Below, piece after piece: positions 8,733 to 16,910 of a stretch of 64,000 bases of DNA. Position numbers and translations under genes: made by a program. Under the pieces are notes generated by a model. The model was not told the DNA's origin and did no database searches. It was given only the letters and a program-made list of their open reading frames with translations. Each line of letters begins with the position of its first letter. Position 1 is the first letter of the stretch. The DNA is from Stappia sp. BW2 (lineage in GTDB: Bacteria; Pseudomonadota; Alphaproteobacteria; Rhizobiales; Stappiaceae): the NCBI RefSeq assembly GCF_008107695.1, contig NZ_VIRG01000036.1, forward strand, positions 62,001-126,000, given 5' to 3'.

Positions 8733-9722
8733 ATGAAGGCATTGAAAAGTCTGGCGCTCGCGTCCGTCCTGGGCGTAAGCCTTGCGTCAGGCGCGGCCAA
8801 CGCCGCGGACGAGCTGACACTGCAGCTCAAGTGGGTCACTCAGGGCCAGTTTGCCGGCTATTACGTGGCCAAGGACAAGGGCTTCTATGAGGAAGAAGAT
8901 CTTGATGTAACGATCAAGCCGGGCGGTCCGGACATTGCGCCGCCGCAGGTCATCGCCGGGGGCGGTGCAGATGTGATCGTCGACTGGATGCCATCCGCCC
9001 TCGCGTCGCGCGAAAAGGGTGTGCCGCTCGTCAACATCGCTCAGCCGTTCAAGAAATCCGGCATGATGCTGACCTGCCTGAAGGAAACCGGCATCACCTC
9101 GCCGGAAGACTTCAAGGGCCGGACACTTGGCGTCTGGTTCTTCGGCAACGAGTATCCGTTCCTGTCCTGGATGAGCCAGCTCGGTATTCCGACTGATGGC
9201 GGTGAGGAAGGCGTGACTGTCCTCAAGCAGGGCTTCAACGTCGATCCGCTGCTGCAGAAGCAGGCCGACTGCATCTCCACCATGACCTACAATGAATACT
9301 GGCAGGTGATCGATGCGGGCATTCCGGCGGAAGACCTGATCGTCTTCAAATACGAAGATCAGGGCGTCGCCACGCTGGAAGACGGTCTTTACGTTCTGGA
9401 ATCGAGCCTGGACGACCCGGCAATGGTCGACAAGCTCGCCCGCTTCGTGAAGGCTTCCATGAAAGGCTGGGCCTACTCCGCCGAGCACCCGGAAGAAGCT
9501 GCTGAAATCGTTCTGGAAAACGACGCGACTGGCGCGCAGACCGAAAAGCATCAGATCCGCATGGTCGGCGAAATCAACAAGCTGGTTGATGGTTCCGACG
9601 GCAAGCTGGACATGTCTGCCTACGAGCGCACCGTGAAGTCCTTGCTCTCCGGTGGGTCCGATCCGGTCATCACCAAGGAGCCGGAAGGCGCAACTACCAC
9701 GGTCGTCACCGACAAGATGTAA
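8733..9722 (+). CDS. NMT1/THI5-like ABC transporter substrate-binding protein (pyrimidine-linked)
   Basis: This 329-residue periplasmic binding protein has a signal peptide (MKALKSLALASVLGVSLASGAANA, cleavage before ADE). The N-terminus LTLQLKWVTQGQFAGYYVAKDKGFY is typical of the THI5/NMT1 family, which binds pyrimidine precursors and related small heterocycles. The ATG at 8733 was chosen because AGGGG lies 7 bases before it; the ATG two codons upstream is too close. No permease or ATPase gene adjoins it, so it must share transporter parts encoded elsewhere. The cluster at 18026 is one candidate, since its binding protein is of the same family. The RutR-type operator upstream and preTA downstream suggest uracil or thymine uptake. 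Confidence 0.85.
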   Translation: MKALKSLALASVLGVSLASGAANAADELTLQLKWVTQGQFAGYYVAKDKGFYEEEDLDVTIKPGGPDIAPPQVIAGGGADVIVDWMPSALASREKGVPLVNIAQPFKKSGMMLTCLKETGITSPEDFKGRTLGVWFFGNEYPFLSWMSQLGIPTDGGEEGVTVLKQGFNVDPLLQKQADCISTMTYNEYWQVIDAGIPAEDLIVFKYEDQGVATLEDGLYVLESSLDDPAMVDKLARFVKASMKGWAYSAEHPEEAAEIVLENDATGAQTEKHQIRMVGEINKLVDGSDGKLDMSAYERTVKSLLSGGSDPVITKEPEGATTTVVTDKM

Positions 9723-9733
9723 AACGTCAATCG

Positions 9734-9765
9734 GGCAGCCGGAGCACTCCAGTGTTCCGGCTGCC
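9734..9765 (+). terminator. Hairpin after binding-protein gene
   Basis: A 10-bp perfect stem (GGCAGCCGGA / TCCGGCTGCC) begins 12 bases after the stop codon. There is no clear T run after it, so it may protect the 3' end instead of terminating transcription fully. Confidence 0.5.
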
Positions 9766-9852
9766 TCGGCCATATGCCTGACAAGGCACTAAAAATTAAA
9801 GGTTTCAACCCAGACTGCTGCGCTGACAAAGCTTTGGGGTTTTGAAAGCGCA

Positions 9853-12144
9853 ATGCACGATCTGTCTGGGGAATCAGGCAAATTCGATTCGGGTCATTCA
9901 GCGTCGGCAACGGCGCCCGACGAACTGCGCCCGACGCACTCAAGCCTGTTCGGCATTTCTTCCAGCCTTGTCATCATCCTGATGTTCTGCGCCCTTATTT
10001 TTTCCTTCGGTGCCGTGCTGTTCAAGGTCGTGGTGGCTGAACACGAAGCCGAGGCGCGGGAAACACGGTCAGTCGCTCGCGTTTTTGAAAACCACAAGCA
10101 ATTGCTGCTGCGCGAGATGGAGCGCTACGCCGCGTCCAACGCGGCCTATCAGAACATCGATACCAATCTGTCTCTGGACTGGATCAAGGCACGTTTCGGT
10201 GTCGACATGGCGTGGGATTTTGCCCACGACTACACGGTGCTTCTGGGCCGTGATGGTAAGATCGTCTTCTCTTCAAACGCCGGTGGCAACGAGATTGCCG
10301 AAGACTTTTCCACGCGGCTCCGGACACGTATCAACGGCACGCTGGAAAGCATCCGTGGCAACTACGTCAAAGCTCTGGTCCGGCGTGGATCGGGCGAGAT
10401 CCGTTTTGCCGGTGCCCTTGCCGATATCTCCGCCATCGACGTTGTCGAGATCGACAAGCTCCCCTACATCGTTGCGGCCTTCGCGGTCGTGCCGGATCCC
10501 GGCGGCATCGAGATGTCCTTCGGGCCCCCCAACGTTCTCGTGACAGCCTTTGAGATCGACCCGGCGCATCTCAGCAATCTTCTGTCCAGCCTGGCCCTCG
10601 ACAATCTGCAGCTGGCGTCTGATATCCCGGACGGCATGGTCGGCATTCCGGTGAAAAATGGCGCTGGGTCAGTGCTTGGTTACCTTGTCTGGCATCCGAT
10701 GAGCCAGGCTTCAAGGATCATCCTGTCCTCGCTTCCGGTCCTGTTGCTGTCTCTCGGCGTCATTCTGACCTTTGCCCTGATCGCGCTGCGGCAGAACGCC
10801 AACGCCAAGGCGCGGCTGGCAGCGCGCGAGCAGGAAGCCAGATATGCCGCCGATCATGATTCTCTGACCGGCTTCGTCACACGGCGGTATTTCCACGCCG
10901 CGGCCACCAAGAGGTTGACCGTGAGCGAGTATCAGCATCGTGGTGTCTGGCTGGTTTATCTTGATGTCGACAATCTCAAGCAGGTGAACGACATTCACGG
11001 TCATACCGTGGGCGACGCCCTGGTGGTTGCTCAGGCGGAACGCATCAGGTCCGTTCTCGGCCCGTCCGATCTTGTCGCCCGCAGCGGTGGCGACGAATTC
11101 CTGATCTTGACGGATCGCTGGCAAACCGCGGAACAGGCCGTTCAGGAAGCGGAGAAGCTGTTCGAGAAGCTGCGTCAGCCTTTCAAGTATGAAGGAAAGC
11201 GTATCGAGACGTCTGTCAGCGCCGGCATTGCCAACTTCCCCGATAACAGCCAGACGTTGACGGACCTGATCCGGGCGGCCGATATCGCCCTTCAGCGCTG
11301 CAAGATGGAGCAGAAAAGCTCGTTTCGTATCTACGACGAGCGGATGGACCATCACCTGCGCCAAATACGCGAAATCCGGGTGGAGCTGGATTCAGCGTTG
11401 CGCGAAGCGCAGTTCGAACTGTTTTACCAGCCGATCATCGACGCGCGGTCAGGCCAACTGGCTTTCTATGAGGCTTTGATCCGCTGGCGGCATCCGTATC
11501 GGGGTCTGGTGCAACCGACCCTGTTTCTGCCGATTGCCCAGGACGCCGGGCTCATGCCGGCTATCGGAGCCTGGGTTCTGGAGCGGGCACTTTGCGATGC
11601 CAGTAGCTGGACGAAGACCGGCGTGTCCGTCAACGTCTGTTCAAGCCAGATTCAAAGACCGAGTTTCGAGAAGAAAGTCGCCTTACTGCTGAAGAAATAC
11701 GATTTTCCGCCGGATCGCCTCATTCTGGAAATCACCGAGGACCTGATGTTGGAAGAATGCGCGCAGACACGGGAGACCATTGGCAAGCTGCGCGAGATGG
11801 GTGTTGGCCTTGCCATTGACGACTTCGGCACCGGATTTTCCAGCCTGAGCTACCTGCACAAATACAGCTTCGACAAGATGAAGATCGATCAGAGCTTCGT
11901 ATCGCGCATTGGTGAGGATGAGGAGGCCGACATGGTCGTCCGCTCCATGTTGAGCCTTGCCAAGGTGATGCACATGCAAAGCGTCGGCGAGGGCGTGGAG
12001 ACGGAAGCACAGCGAGATTTCCTGGCAGAGGCGGGCTGCGATTTCCTCCAGGGCTATCTGTTCGACAGGCCGCAGCCCCTTTCGGAGTTGAGGCCGCACG
12101 TTCCCTTTCAGGTGGCAAAGGCGCTACGCTCCGCAAGGGGGTGA
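9853..12144 (+). CDS. Membrane CHASE4-GGDEF-EAL cyclic-di-GMP enzyme
   Basis: This 763-residue inner-membrane signalling protein has a membrane segment at about 33-60, a periplasmic sensor region of CHASE4 type (about 65-285), a second membrane segment (about 290-315), then GGDEF and EAL domains. The diguanylate cyclase motif is intact (GGDEF, residues 412-416). The phosphodiesterase motif EALIRW starts at 540, with DDFGTGFSS, KIDQSF, EGVETEAQ and FLQGYLFDRP also intact, so both activities are possible. Which one dominates cannot be told from sequence. The RBS before 9853 is weak, but no better start is visible. It is a single gene, convergent with preA, and has no obvious link to pyrimidine use. 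Confidence 0.92.
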   Translation: MHDLSGESGKFDSGHSASATAPDELRPTHSSLFGISSSLVIILMFCALIFSFGAVLFKVVVAEHEAEARETRSVARVFENHKQLLLREMERYAASNAAYQNIDTNLSLDWIKARFGVDMAWDFAHDYTVLLGRDGKIVFSSNAGGNEIAEDFSTRLRTRINGTLESIRGNYVKALVRRGSGEIRFAGALADISAIDVVEIDKLPYIVAAFAVVPDPGGIEMSFGPPNVLVTAFEIDPAHLSNLLSSLALDNLQLASDIPDGMVGIPVKNGAGSVLGYLVWHPMSQASRIILSSLPVLLLSLGVILTFALIALRQNANAKARLAAREQEARYAADHDSLTGFVTRRYFHAAATKRLTVSEYQHRGVWLVYLDVDNLKQVNDIHGHTVGDALVVAQAERIRSVLGPSDLVARSGGDEFLILTDRWQTAEQAVQEAEKLFEKLRQPFKYEGKRIETSVSAGIANFPDNSQTLTDLIRAADIALQRCKMEQKSSFRIYDERMDHHLRQIREIRVELDSALREAQFELFYQPIIDARSGQLAFYEALIRWRHPYRGLVQPTLFLPIAQDAGLMPAIGAWVLERALCDASSWTKTGVSVNVCSSQIQRPSFEKKVALLLKKYDFPPDRLILEITEDLMLEECAQTRETIGKLREMGVGLAIDDFGTGFSSLSYLHKYSFDKMKIDQSFVSRIGEDEEADMVVRSMLSLAKVMHMQSVGEGVETEAQRDFLAEAGCDFLQGYLFDRPQPLSELRPHVPFQVAKALRSARG

Positions 12145-12170
12145 GCTGCAGTCTCCGGCAATTCTCCGAA

Positions 12171-12205
12171 CAAAAAAACGCGGGCGAGGAAGGATCCTGC
12201 CCGCG
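12171..12205 (-). terminator. Rho-independent terminator of preTA
   Basis: Read on the minus strand, CGCGGGC and GCCCGCG form a stem followed by seven T bases. It lies between the convergent preA and GGDEF/EAL genes and may serve both directions. Confidence 0.8.
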
Positions 12206-12230
12206 CTTGAGGTGACCGCCGAAACCTTGC

Positions 12231-13544
12231 CTATTCGGCAGCTTCCGTTACGGCCATCGGGTTATTGGGATGCGTCGTCCAGTTGGCGTAGTCTTTTTCA
12301 ACCGGCTTCTTGGTGCGCGGGTCGATGCTGCCGGCGGCCATGGATTCCATGGTGATGCAGCCCTCGATCGGGCAGACATTGACGCACAGATTGCAGCCGA
12401 CGCATTCCTCGTCGATCACCTCAAACTTGCGCACCCCGTCCACCATGTTGGTGATCGCCTGGTGGGATGTGTCCTCGCAGGCGATGTGACAGCGGCCGCA
12501 TTCGATGCACTGATCCTGATCGATCTTGGCCTTGGCGATGTAGTTGAGGTTGAGATACTGCCAGTCGGACACATTGGGCACCGCACTGCCGACGAATTGG
12601 TCGACGGACGTGTAGCCCTTGGTATCCATCCAGTCGCTGAGCCCTTCGATCATGTCTTCGACAACCCGGAACCCATAGGTCATTGCGGCCGTACAGACCT
12701 GCACCGAGCCTGCGCCGAGCGCCATGAACTCGGCTGCGTCGCGCCAGGTGGTCACGCCGCCGATGCCGGAGATCGGCAATCCGTGGGTTGCCGGGTCACG
12801 GGCGATTTCAGCAACCATGTTGAGCGCGATCGGCTTCACAGCCGGTCCGCAGTAGCCGCCATGGGCACCCTTGCCGTCGACGGCGGGTGACGGCGACATG
12901 ATGTCGAGATCGACACCCATGATGGAGTTGATGGTGTTGATCAGCGAGACAGCATCGGCACCGCCCGCCTTGGCGGCCTGCGCCGGCTTGCGGACATCGG
13001 TGATGTTCGGTGTCAGCTTGACGATGCAGGGCATGCGCGAATGCTGTTTCACCCAGCGGGTGACCATCTCGATATATTCCGGCACCTGGCCAACGGCGGA
13101 GCCCATGCCGCGCTCGCTCATGCCATGCGGGCAGCCGAAGTTTAGTTCGACACCATCGGCCCCGGTCTCTTCGACCCTCTTCAGGATGTCGATCCAGTTC
13201 TGCTCCTCGCAGGGCACCATCAGCGAGACGACAAGTGCCCGGTCCGGCCAGTCGCGCTTCACCTGCTTGATTTCGCGCAGGTTCACTTCCAGCGGCCGGT
13301 CGGTGATCAGCTCGATGTTGTTGAGGCCGATCAACTGGCGGTCCTTGCCGTGGATCGCCCCATAGCGCGGCCCGTTGACGTTGACGACCGGCGGATCTTC
13401 CCCAAGCGTCTTCCAGACGACGCCGCCCCAACCGGCCTTGAAGGCCCGGACGACGTTGTATTCCTTGTCCGTCGGCGGCGCGGACGCCAGCCAGAACGGG
13501 TTCGGCGATTTGATGCCGATAAAATCAGTACGCAAGTCAGCCAT
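12231..13544 (-). CDS. preA: NAD-dependent dihydropyrimidine dehydrogenase subunit PreA
   Basis: This 437-residue subunit reduces uracil and thymine to the 5,6-dihydro forms, the first step of reductive pyrimidine catabolism. Residues 1-330 form the dihydroorotate-dehydrogenase-like FMN barrel (NPFWLASAPPTDKEYN at the start, NFGCPHGMSERGMGSAVGQ in the active-site loop, KLTPNITDVRKPA). Two ferredoxin-type [4Fe-4S] motifs follow: CIECGRCHIAC near 345 and CVGCNLCVNVCP from 381. GGGAGA precedes the ATG. PreT lies 75 bp upstream on the same strand and supplies electrons from NAD(P)H. The later pathway genes for dihydropyrimidinase and beta-ureidopropionase are not in the window. Confidence 0.95.
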   Translation of the reverse strand: MADLRTDFIGIKSPNPFWLASAPPTDKEYNVVRAFKAGWGGVVWKTLGEDPPVVNVNGPRYGAIHGKDRQLIGLNNIELITDRPLEVNLREIKQVKRDWPDRALVVSLMVPCEEQNWIDILKRVEETGADGVELNFGCPHGMSERGMGSAVGQVPEYIEMVTRWVKQHSRMPCIVKLTPNITDVRKPAQAAKAGGADAVSLINTINSIMGVDLDIMSPSPAVDGKGAHGGYCGPAVKPIALNMVAEIARDPATHGLPISGIGGVTTWRDAAEFMALGAGSVQVCTAAMTYGFRVVEDMIEGLSDWMDTKGYTSVDQFVGSAVPNVSDWQYLNLNYIAKAKIDQDQCIECGRCHIACEDTSHQAITNMVDGVRKFEVIDEECVGCNLCVNVCPIEGCITMESMAAGSIDPRTKKPVEKDYANWTTHPNNPMAVTEAAE

Positions 13545-13619
13545 GGTGGCTCTCCCTCAAATCGGTGGCGCCGAGCGCGTCAGCTGCTGTCGGGCGCTCA
13601 GGTTCCAGGCGCGCAAGTC

Positions 13620-14966
13620 TCAGGCGGTCAGGGCAGCGTTGATGCTCTCGGCGGCAATCTTGCCGTCCTCGACAGCCGCAACCGTCAGGTCTTCACCGCC
13701 CTGCACGCAGTCGCCGCCTGCCCACACATCGGCGAGGCTGGTCTTGCGGTCCGCATCGACAACGATCCGCCCTCTTTCAAGGGTCAGGGCATCGCCAAGC
13801 TCCGTTTGCACCAGCGTCTGTCCAACGGCCTTGAACACCATGTCCGCTGGCAGGGTGATGACCTCGCCTGTGCCGGTCAGAGCACCGTCCTGATCCTGGG
13901 TCCGTTCCAGCTCAATCGCTGTAATTGCCCCGTTTTCACCGACAAGTCCCTTGGGCTGGGCCCAGGTCATGATGCGGACGCCGCTGGTCTGGGCCAGCTG
14001 TTGTTCGTACTCGGAGGCATTCATCCGGTCCTGGCCACGGCGATACGCGATCGTGACCTCTTCCGCGCCCAGCAGTTTGGTCTGGACTGCAATGTCGACC
14101 GCGGTCATGCCGCCGCCGATAACCACGATGCGCCGGCCAACCGGCAATTCGGACAGATCTTTCGCCTGACGCAGGTCGGCGATGTAGTCGACAGCGTCGA
14201 TGGCGCCGCTCTTGTCCTCGCCTTCCAGACCGAGCGCATTGACCCCGCCAAGACCGATACCGAGGAAGACGGCATCATATTCGGCGCGCAGGGTGGCCAG
14301 GTCCAGATTGCTGCCGAGCCGCATGCCGGTGCGCACGTCGATGCCGCCGATGGACAGGATGAAATCCACTTCTTTCGCGGCGAAGTCATCGACCGACTTG
14401 TAGGAGGCAATGCCGTATTCGTTCAGGCCGCCGGCCTTCTCGCGGGCATCGAACAGCGTGACGTTGTGTCCATGCACGGCCAGCCGGTGTGCGCAGGAAA
14501 GGCCTGCGGGTCCGGCGCCGACAACGGCGATCTTCTTGCCGGTCTCGGCTGCACGCGTGAAGGGCGTGGAGCTGAATTCCGACATGAAGTGATCTGTCGA
14601 ATATCGCTGAAGCTGGCCGATCTTCACCGGCTTGCCTTCGGCAACCTCCCGCACGCAGACCTCTTCGCAAAGCGTCTCGGTCGGGCAAACGCGGGCACAC
14701 ATGCCGCCCAGGATGTTCTGCGCGAAAATGGTTTTCGCGGCCCCGGTCGGGTTCCCGGTCGAGATCTGGCGGATGAACTGGGGTATGTCGATGCTGGTCG
14801 GGCAGGCCTGCATGCAAGGCGCGTCGTAGCAGAAATAGCAGCGGTCAGCCTCGACCTGAGCTTCGTGCTGGTCCAGCAGCGGGTGCAGGTCGCTGAAATT
14901 CTCAGCGTATGCGTCCTCAGGCAAGCGCCCGGCGGCGATGTCCGGGCCGGCTTTGGTCTGGGTCAT
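13620..14966 (-). CDS. preT: NAD(P)-dependent dihydropyrimidine dehydrogenase subunit PreT
   Basis: This 448-residue flavoprotein resembles the small subunit of glutamate synthase and the N-terminal half of mammalian DPD. It has Cys clusters for Fe-S centres (CYFCYDAPCMQACPT; ARVCPTETLCEEVC), a first dinucleotide fold (VVGAGPAGLSCAHRLA) for FAD and a second (VVIGGGMTAVDIA) for NAD(P)H. The ATG at 14966 has a good ribosome site (GGAG, 7 bases before). A TTG at 14999 would add 11 residues. It starts the preT-preA operon. A RutR-like palindrome sits 85 bp upstream (15051-15066), which fits control by pyrimidine supply. Confidence 0.94.
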   Translation of the reverse strand: MTQTKAGPDIAAGRLPEDAYAENFSDLHPLLDQHEAQVEADRCYFCYDAPCMQACPTSIDIPQFIRQISTGNPTGAAKTIFAQNILGGMCARVCPTETLCEEVCVREVAEGKPVKIGQLQRYSTDHFMSEFSSTPFTRAAETGKKIAVVGAGPAGLSCAHRLAVHGHNVTLFDAREKAGGLNEYGIASYKSVDDFAAKEVDFILSIGGIDVRTGMRLGSNLDLATLRAEYDAVFLGIGLGGVNALGLEGEDKSGAIDAVDYIADLRQAKDLSELPVGRRIVVIGGGMTAVDIAVQTKLLGAEEVTIAYRRGQDRMNASEYEQQLAQTSGVRIMTWAQPKGLVGENGAITAIELERTQDQDGALTGTGEVITLPADMVFKAVGQTLVQTELGDALTLERGRIVVDADRKTSLADVWAGGDCVQGGEDLTVAAVEDGKIAAESINAALTA

Positions 14967-15050
14967 GTAGATCTCCGGAAGGTTGGCGATCGTTTTCAAG
15001 GCGGCTTCCTTCGTTTGGTGAGGAAGCTCAGGAATGCATTGGAGGAAAAT

Positions 15051-15066
15051 TTGAACAGGTAGTCAA
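15051..15066. promoter_or_regulatory. RutR-like operator upstream of preT
   Basis: TTGAACAGGTAGTCAA matches 12 of 14 fixed positions of TTGACCA-N2-TGGTCAA. It lies 85 bp before the preT start, where a repressor could block the promoter. It supports the better site at 8549. Confidence 0.55.
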
Positions 15067-15339
15067 ATTTTTTTTGGAATGATTAAAAACTTGAGCTAAA
15101 AAATCAGCAATAAAATTACCGGAAAAACAGCGGCTTAAGGTGAAAAGTGCCCTGTGATGAAATTTACGCCATGGCGCAAAATCCGGCCTGGTGGCCGAAG
15201 TCAACGGTGATTTCATAGGGAGAAGGGTGCCCGGATCAGCACAAGCGCATGCGCAAGAGGCCCCGCGCACAGACATGCGTCGGGGCTGAGGTGTCAGCCG
15301 AGCGGATTGAAAGCCAGTCTTTGCCGAACAGTGTCCGGT

Positions 15340-15594
15340 TCAGTGTGACCGATGCGACAAGTGCAGCGGCACTGTCTGCCGGGGGCGATGCAAGCGCCCA
15401 GATGCATTCTGGAAACCAAGCGCAAGACCGACTGCGACCAGGGTCGCCGGCCAGAAGACCGAAGTGACCAGAACACCGAACAGTCGGCTTGGTGTGCTCA
15501 CTCCGCTATCGACCAGTTCCGAAGACGACAGGATCAGAAACACCAGCGTGACGGCGCCATAGGCGATGGCTCCCAAGAAGAACAGGAGATACAT
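15340..15594 (-). CDS. Small two-helix membrane protein, unknown function
   Basis: This 84-residue protein has two hydrophobic segments (about 3-22 and 37-61), a short polar loop between them and a basic His/Arg-rich tail. AAGGTGGG lies 8 bases before the ATG, which makes translation plausible. No family is recognised. It lies alone on the minus strand between the preTA operon and the cluster starting at 16099, so no function can be suggested from its neighbours. The tail composition is unusual and could be a chance extension of the frame. Confidence 0.5.
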   Translation of the reverse strand: MYLLFFLGAIAYGAVTLVFLILSSSELVDSGVSTPSRLFGVLVTSVFWPATLVAVGLALGFQNASGRLHRPRQTVPLHLSHRSH

Positions 15595-15902
15595 GTCGGT
15601 TACCCACCTTACATTGAACCCAATGCCGCATCCCGAGCCTCAATGCGGCGTCCTACCACCTGCATCACAGAGCAAACATTTGGTGTAAATGTGACCATTT
15701 CTCTTCATGGTAGATAAAACTTTGCTCAAACTTTTGGCGTTTTGAGCGAATTGGACACGCTTCCCAGGCGTCCATTGTGCCTGAAAACCGGGTTAGTCTT
15801 TTGGTTTTTCTATGGTTTTAGTTTTTGAAATTGTGACACTGAGGTCTTTTTCATCACTGCTATATCGGCAATGGAGCCTGTGGGCAGACTTGTGGAAATG
15901 AC

Positions 15903-15962
15903 GGCGCCTGGTCTGTTCTTCCGGGGTGCCCAAGCCTGCAACGTCCGGCAGGCGCCTTTTTT
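15903..15962 (+). terminator. Possible attenuator or sRNA terminator before creatininase gene
   Basis: GGCGCCTG (15903-15910) can pair with CAGGCGCC (15949-15956), followed by six T bases. A shorter competing hairpin pairs GCCTGC (15934-15939) with GCAGGC (15948-15953) before the same T run. No plus-strand gene lies upstream within the 300 bases back to 15595, so this looks like a leader attenuator or the end of a small RNA. It is not the end of an operon. No riboswitch class was recognised. Confidence 0.45.
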
Positions 15963-16022
15963 GGGGGACGCAAGGCAAGTCAGATCTACTGCGCGCAAAA
16001 AGGCAGCGGCCTGAAGACATAA

Positions 16023-16035
16023 TGATGCTTTTCAA
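16023..16035 (+). promoter_or_regulatory. LysR-type T-N11-A box, copy 1
   Basis: TGATGCTTTTCAA lies 76 bp before the creatininase-family gene. The identical 13-mer lies 88 bp before the binding-protein gene at 18026. It fits the T-N11-A pattern of LysR operators. Confidence 0.55.
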
Positions 16036-16098
16036 GTGTCGCGGACTTGCCTACCCCAAACAGGTAAGCATCACCGCAACAGACTTGGGGCAGCGCCA

Positions 16099-16896
16099 AT
16101 GGCCAAGTATTTCTTCTGGAACGAATTGAATGCCTCCGATTTTGCGGCACTCGATCCCGACCGGGTCATTGCCATCCTGCCGACTGCCTCGACAGAGCAG
16201 CATGGACCGCATCTGCCGATTGCGACCGATGTTGCCATCGCCCAGGGCATGCTGGCCGAAACGCGCAAACAATTGCCGGAAGATCTCGATATTCTTGTTC
16301 TGCCTGTGCAGGAGATCGGCAAGGCGAACGAGCACATTTATGGCCCGGGAACGCTTTCCCTTGCGGCCGAGCTTCTGATTCCGGTCTGGACCGCCATCGG
16401 CCAGAAAGTGTCGGAAGCCGGCATCCGCAAGATGGTGATCGTCAATTCCCATGGCGGCAACAACGACATCATCAGCATCGTCTCGCGAGAAATGCGCGTA
16501 CGCTACGAGATGGCTGTGCTGGTGACCCATTGGAGCCGCTTCGGCCACCCGGACGGCATGATTTCAGCACATGAGTCCAAATTCGGCATCCATGGCGGCG
16601 AGGTCGAGACCTCTTTGATGCTGCATTTCCGGCCAGACCTTGTGCGCATGGACAAGGCGGAGAACTTCGTCTCCAGGGCAGAGGAAATGCTGGAGAACTC
16701 GAAATACATCCAGCCGACACCGCCTCACGCTCTGGCCTGGATCGCGCATGACCTCAATCCGGCCGGTGTTGTTGGCGATGCTTCCAGGGGGACAGCCGAA
16801 AAAGGCGCGGCCATCAGCGCGCATCAAGCTGCCGGTTTCATTGAAATGCTGCGCGACTTTACCGCCTATCCGCTGGCCAACCTGTATAAGCCATAA
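16099..16896 (+). CDS. Creatininase-family amidohydrolase
   Basis: This 265-residue cytoplasmic metal hydrolase has the family ligands: TEQHGPHLP (Glu33, His35), Asp44 in IATDVAIA, the NSHGGNND motif, and Glu in GGEVETSLM. Creatininase-fold enzymes open cyclic amides or cleave formamide bonds; known members act on creatinine, on FAPy in riboflavin synthesis, and on peptide precursors. The ATG at 16099 follows GGGG at 8 bases. The gene ends 14 bp before the convergent LysR gene. Its shared upstream 13-mer with the ABC transporter operon suggests that it acts on the same imported compound. That compound is not determined here. Confidence 0.85.
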   Translation: MAKYFFWNELNASDFAALDPDRVIAILPTASTEQHGPHLPIATDVAIAQGMLAETRKQLPEDLDILVLPVQEIGKANEHIYGPGTLSLAAELLIPVWTAIGQKVSEAGIRKMVIVNSHGGNNDIISIVSREMRVRYEMAVLVTHWSRFGHPDGMISAHESKFGIHGGEVETSLMLHFRPDLVRMDKAENFVSRAEEMLENSKYIQPTPPHALAWIAHDLNPAGVVGDASRGTAEKGAAISAHQAAGFIEMLRDFTAYPLANLYKP

Positions 16897-16910
16897 CCTT
16901 CTCCCGTTGT

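Larger units (their letters stand above)
15595..16098. other. Intergenic region with leader structure
   Basis: This 504-bp gap holds the promoter side of the small membrane protein gene, a T-rich stretch near 15799-15830, the terminator-like hairpins at 15903-15962, a 9-bp inverted repeat (AGGCAAGTC at 15973, GACTTGCCT at 16044), and the T-N11-A box at 16023. No further gene was seen. Confidence 0.6.

Noticed and set aside
13350-15062. Plus-strand open frame of about 570 codons opposite preA/preT
   Set aside because: PreT and PreA are unmistakable on the minus strand. The opposite frame has no ribosome site or recognisable domain.
15901-15962. TPP riboswitch suggested by CCGGGGTGCCC near 15931
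   Set aside because: Only the first few bases resemble a THI box. The CUGAGA and later conserved parts are missing.
15793-16035. Minus-strand open frame of 80 codons in the leader of the creatininase-type gene
   Set aside because: It has no ribosome site and no hydrophobic or family pattern, and it lies over predicted RNA hairpins.
16099-16896. Calling the gene a true creatininase
   Set aside because: Only the family metal ligands can be seen. Family members act on very different cyclic amides, and no creatinase gene is nearby.
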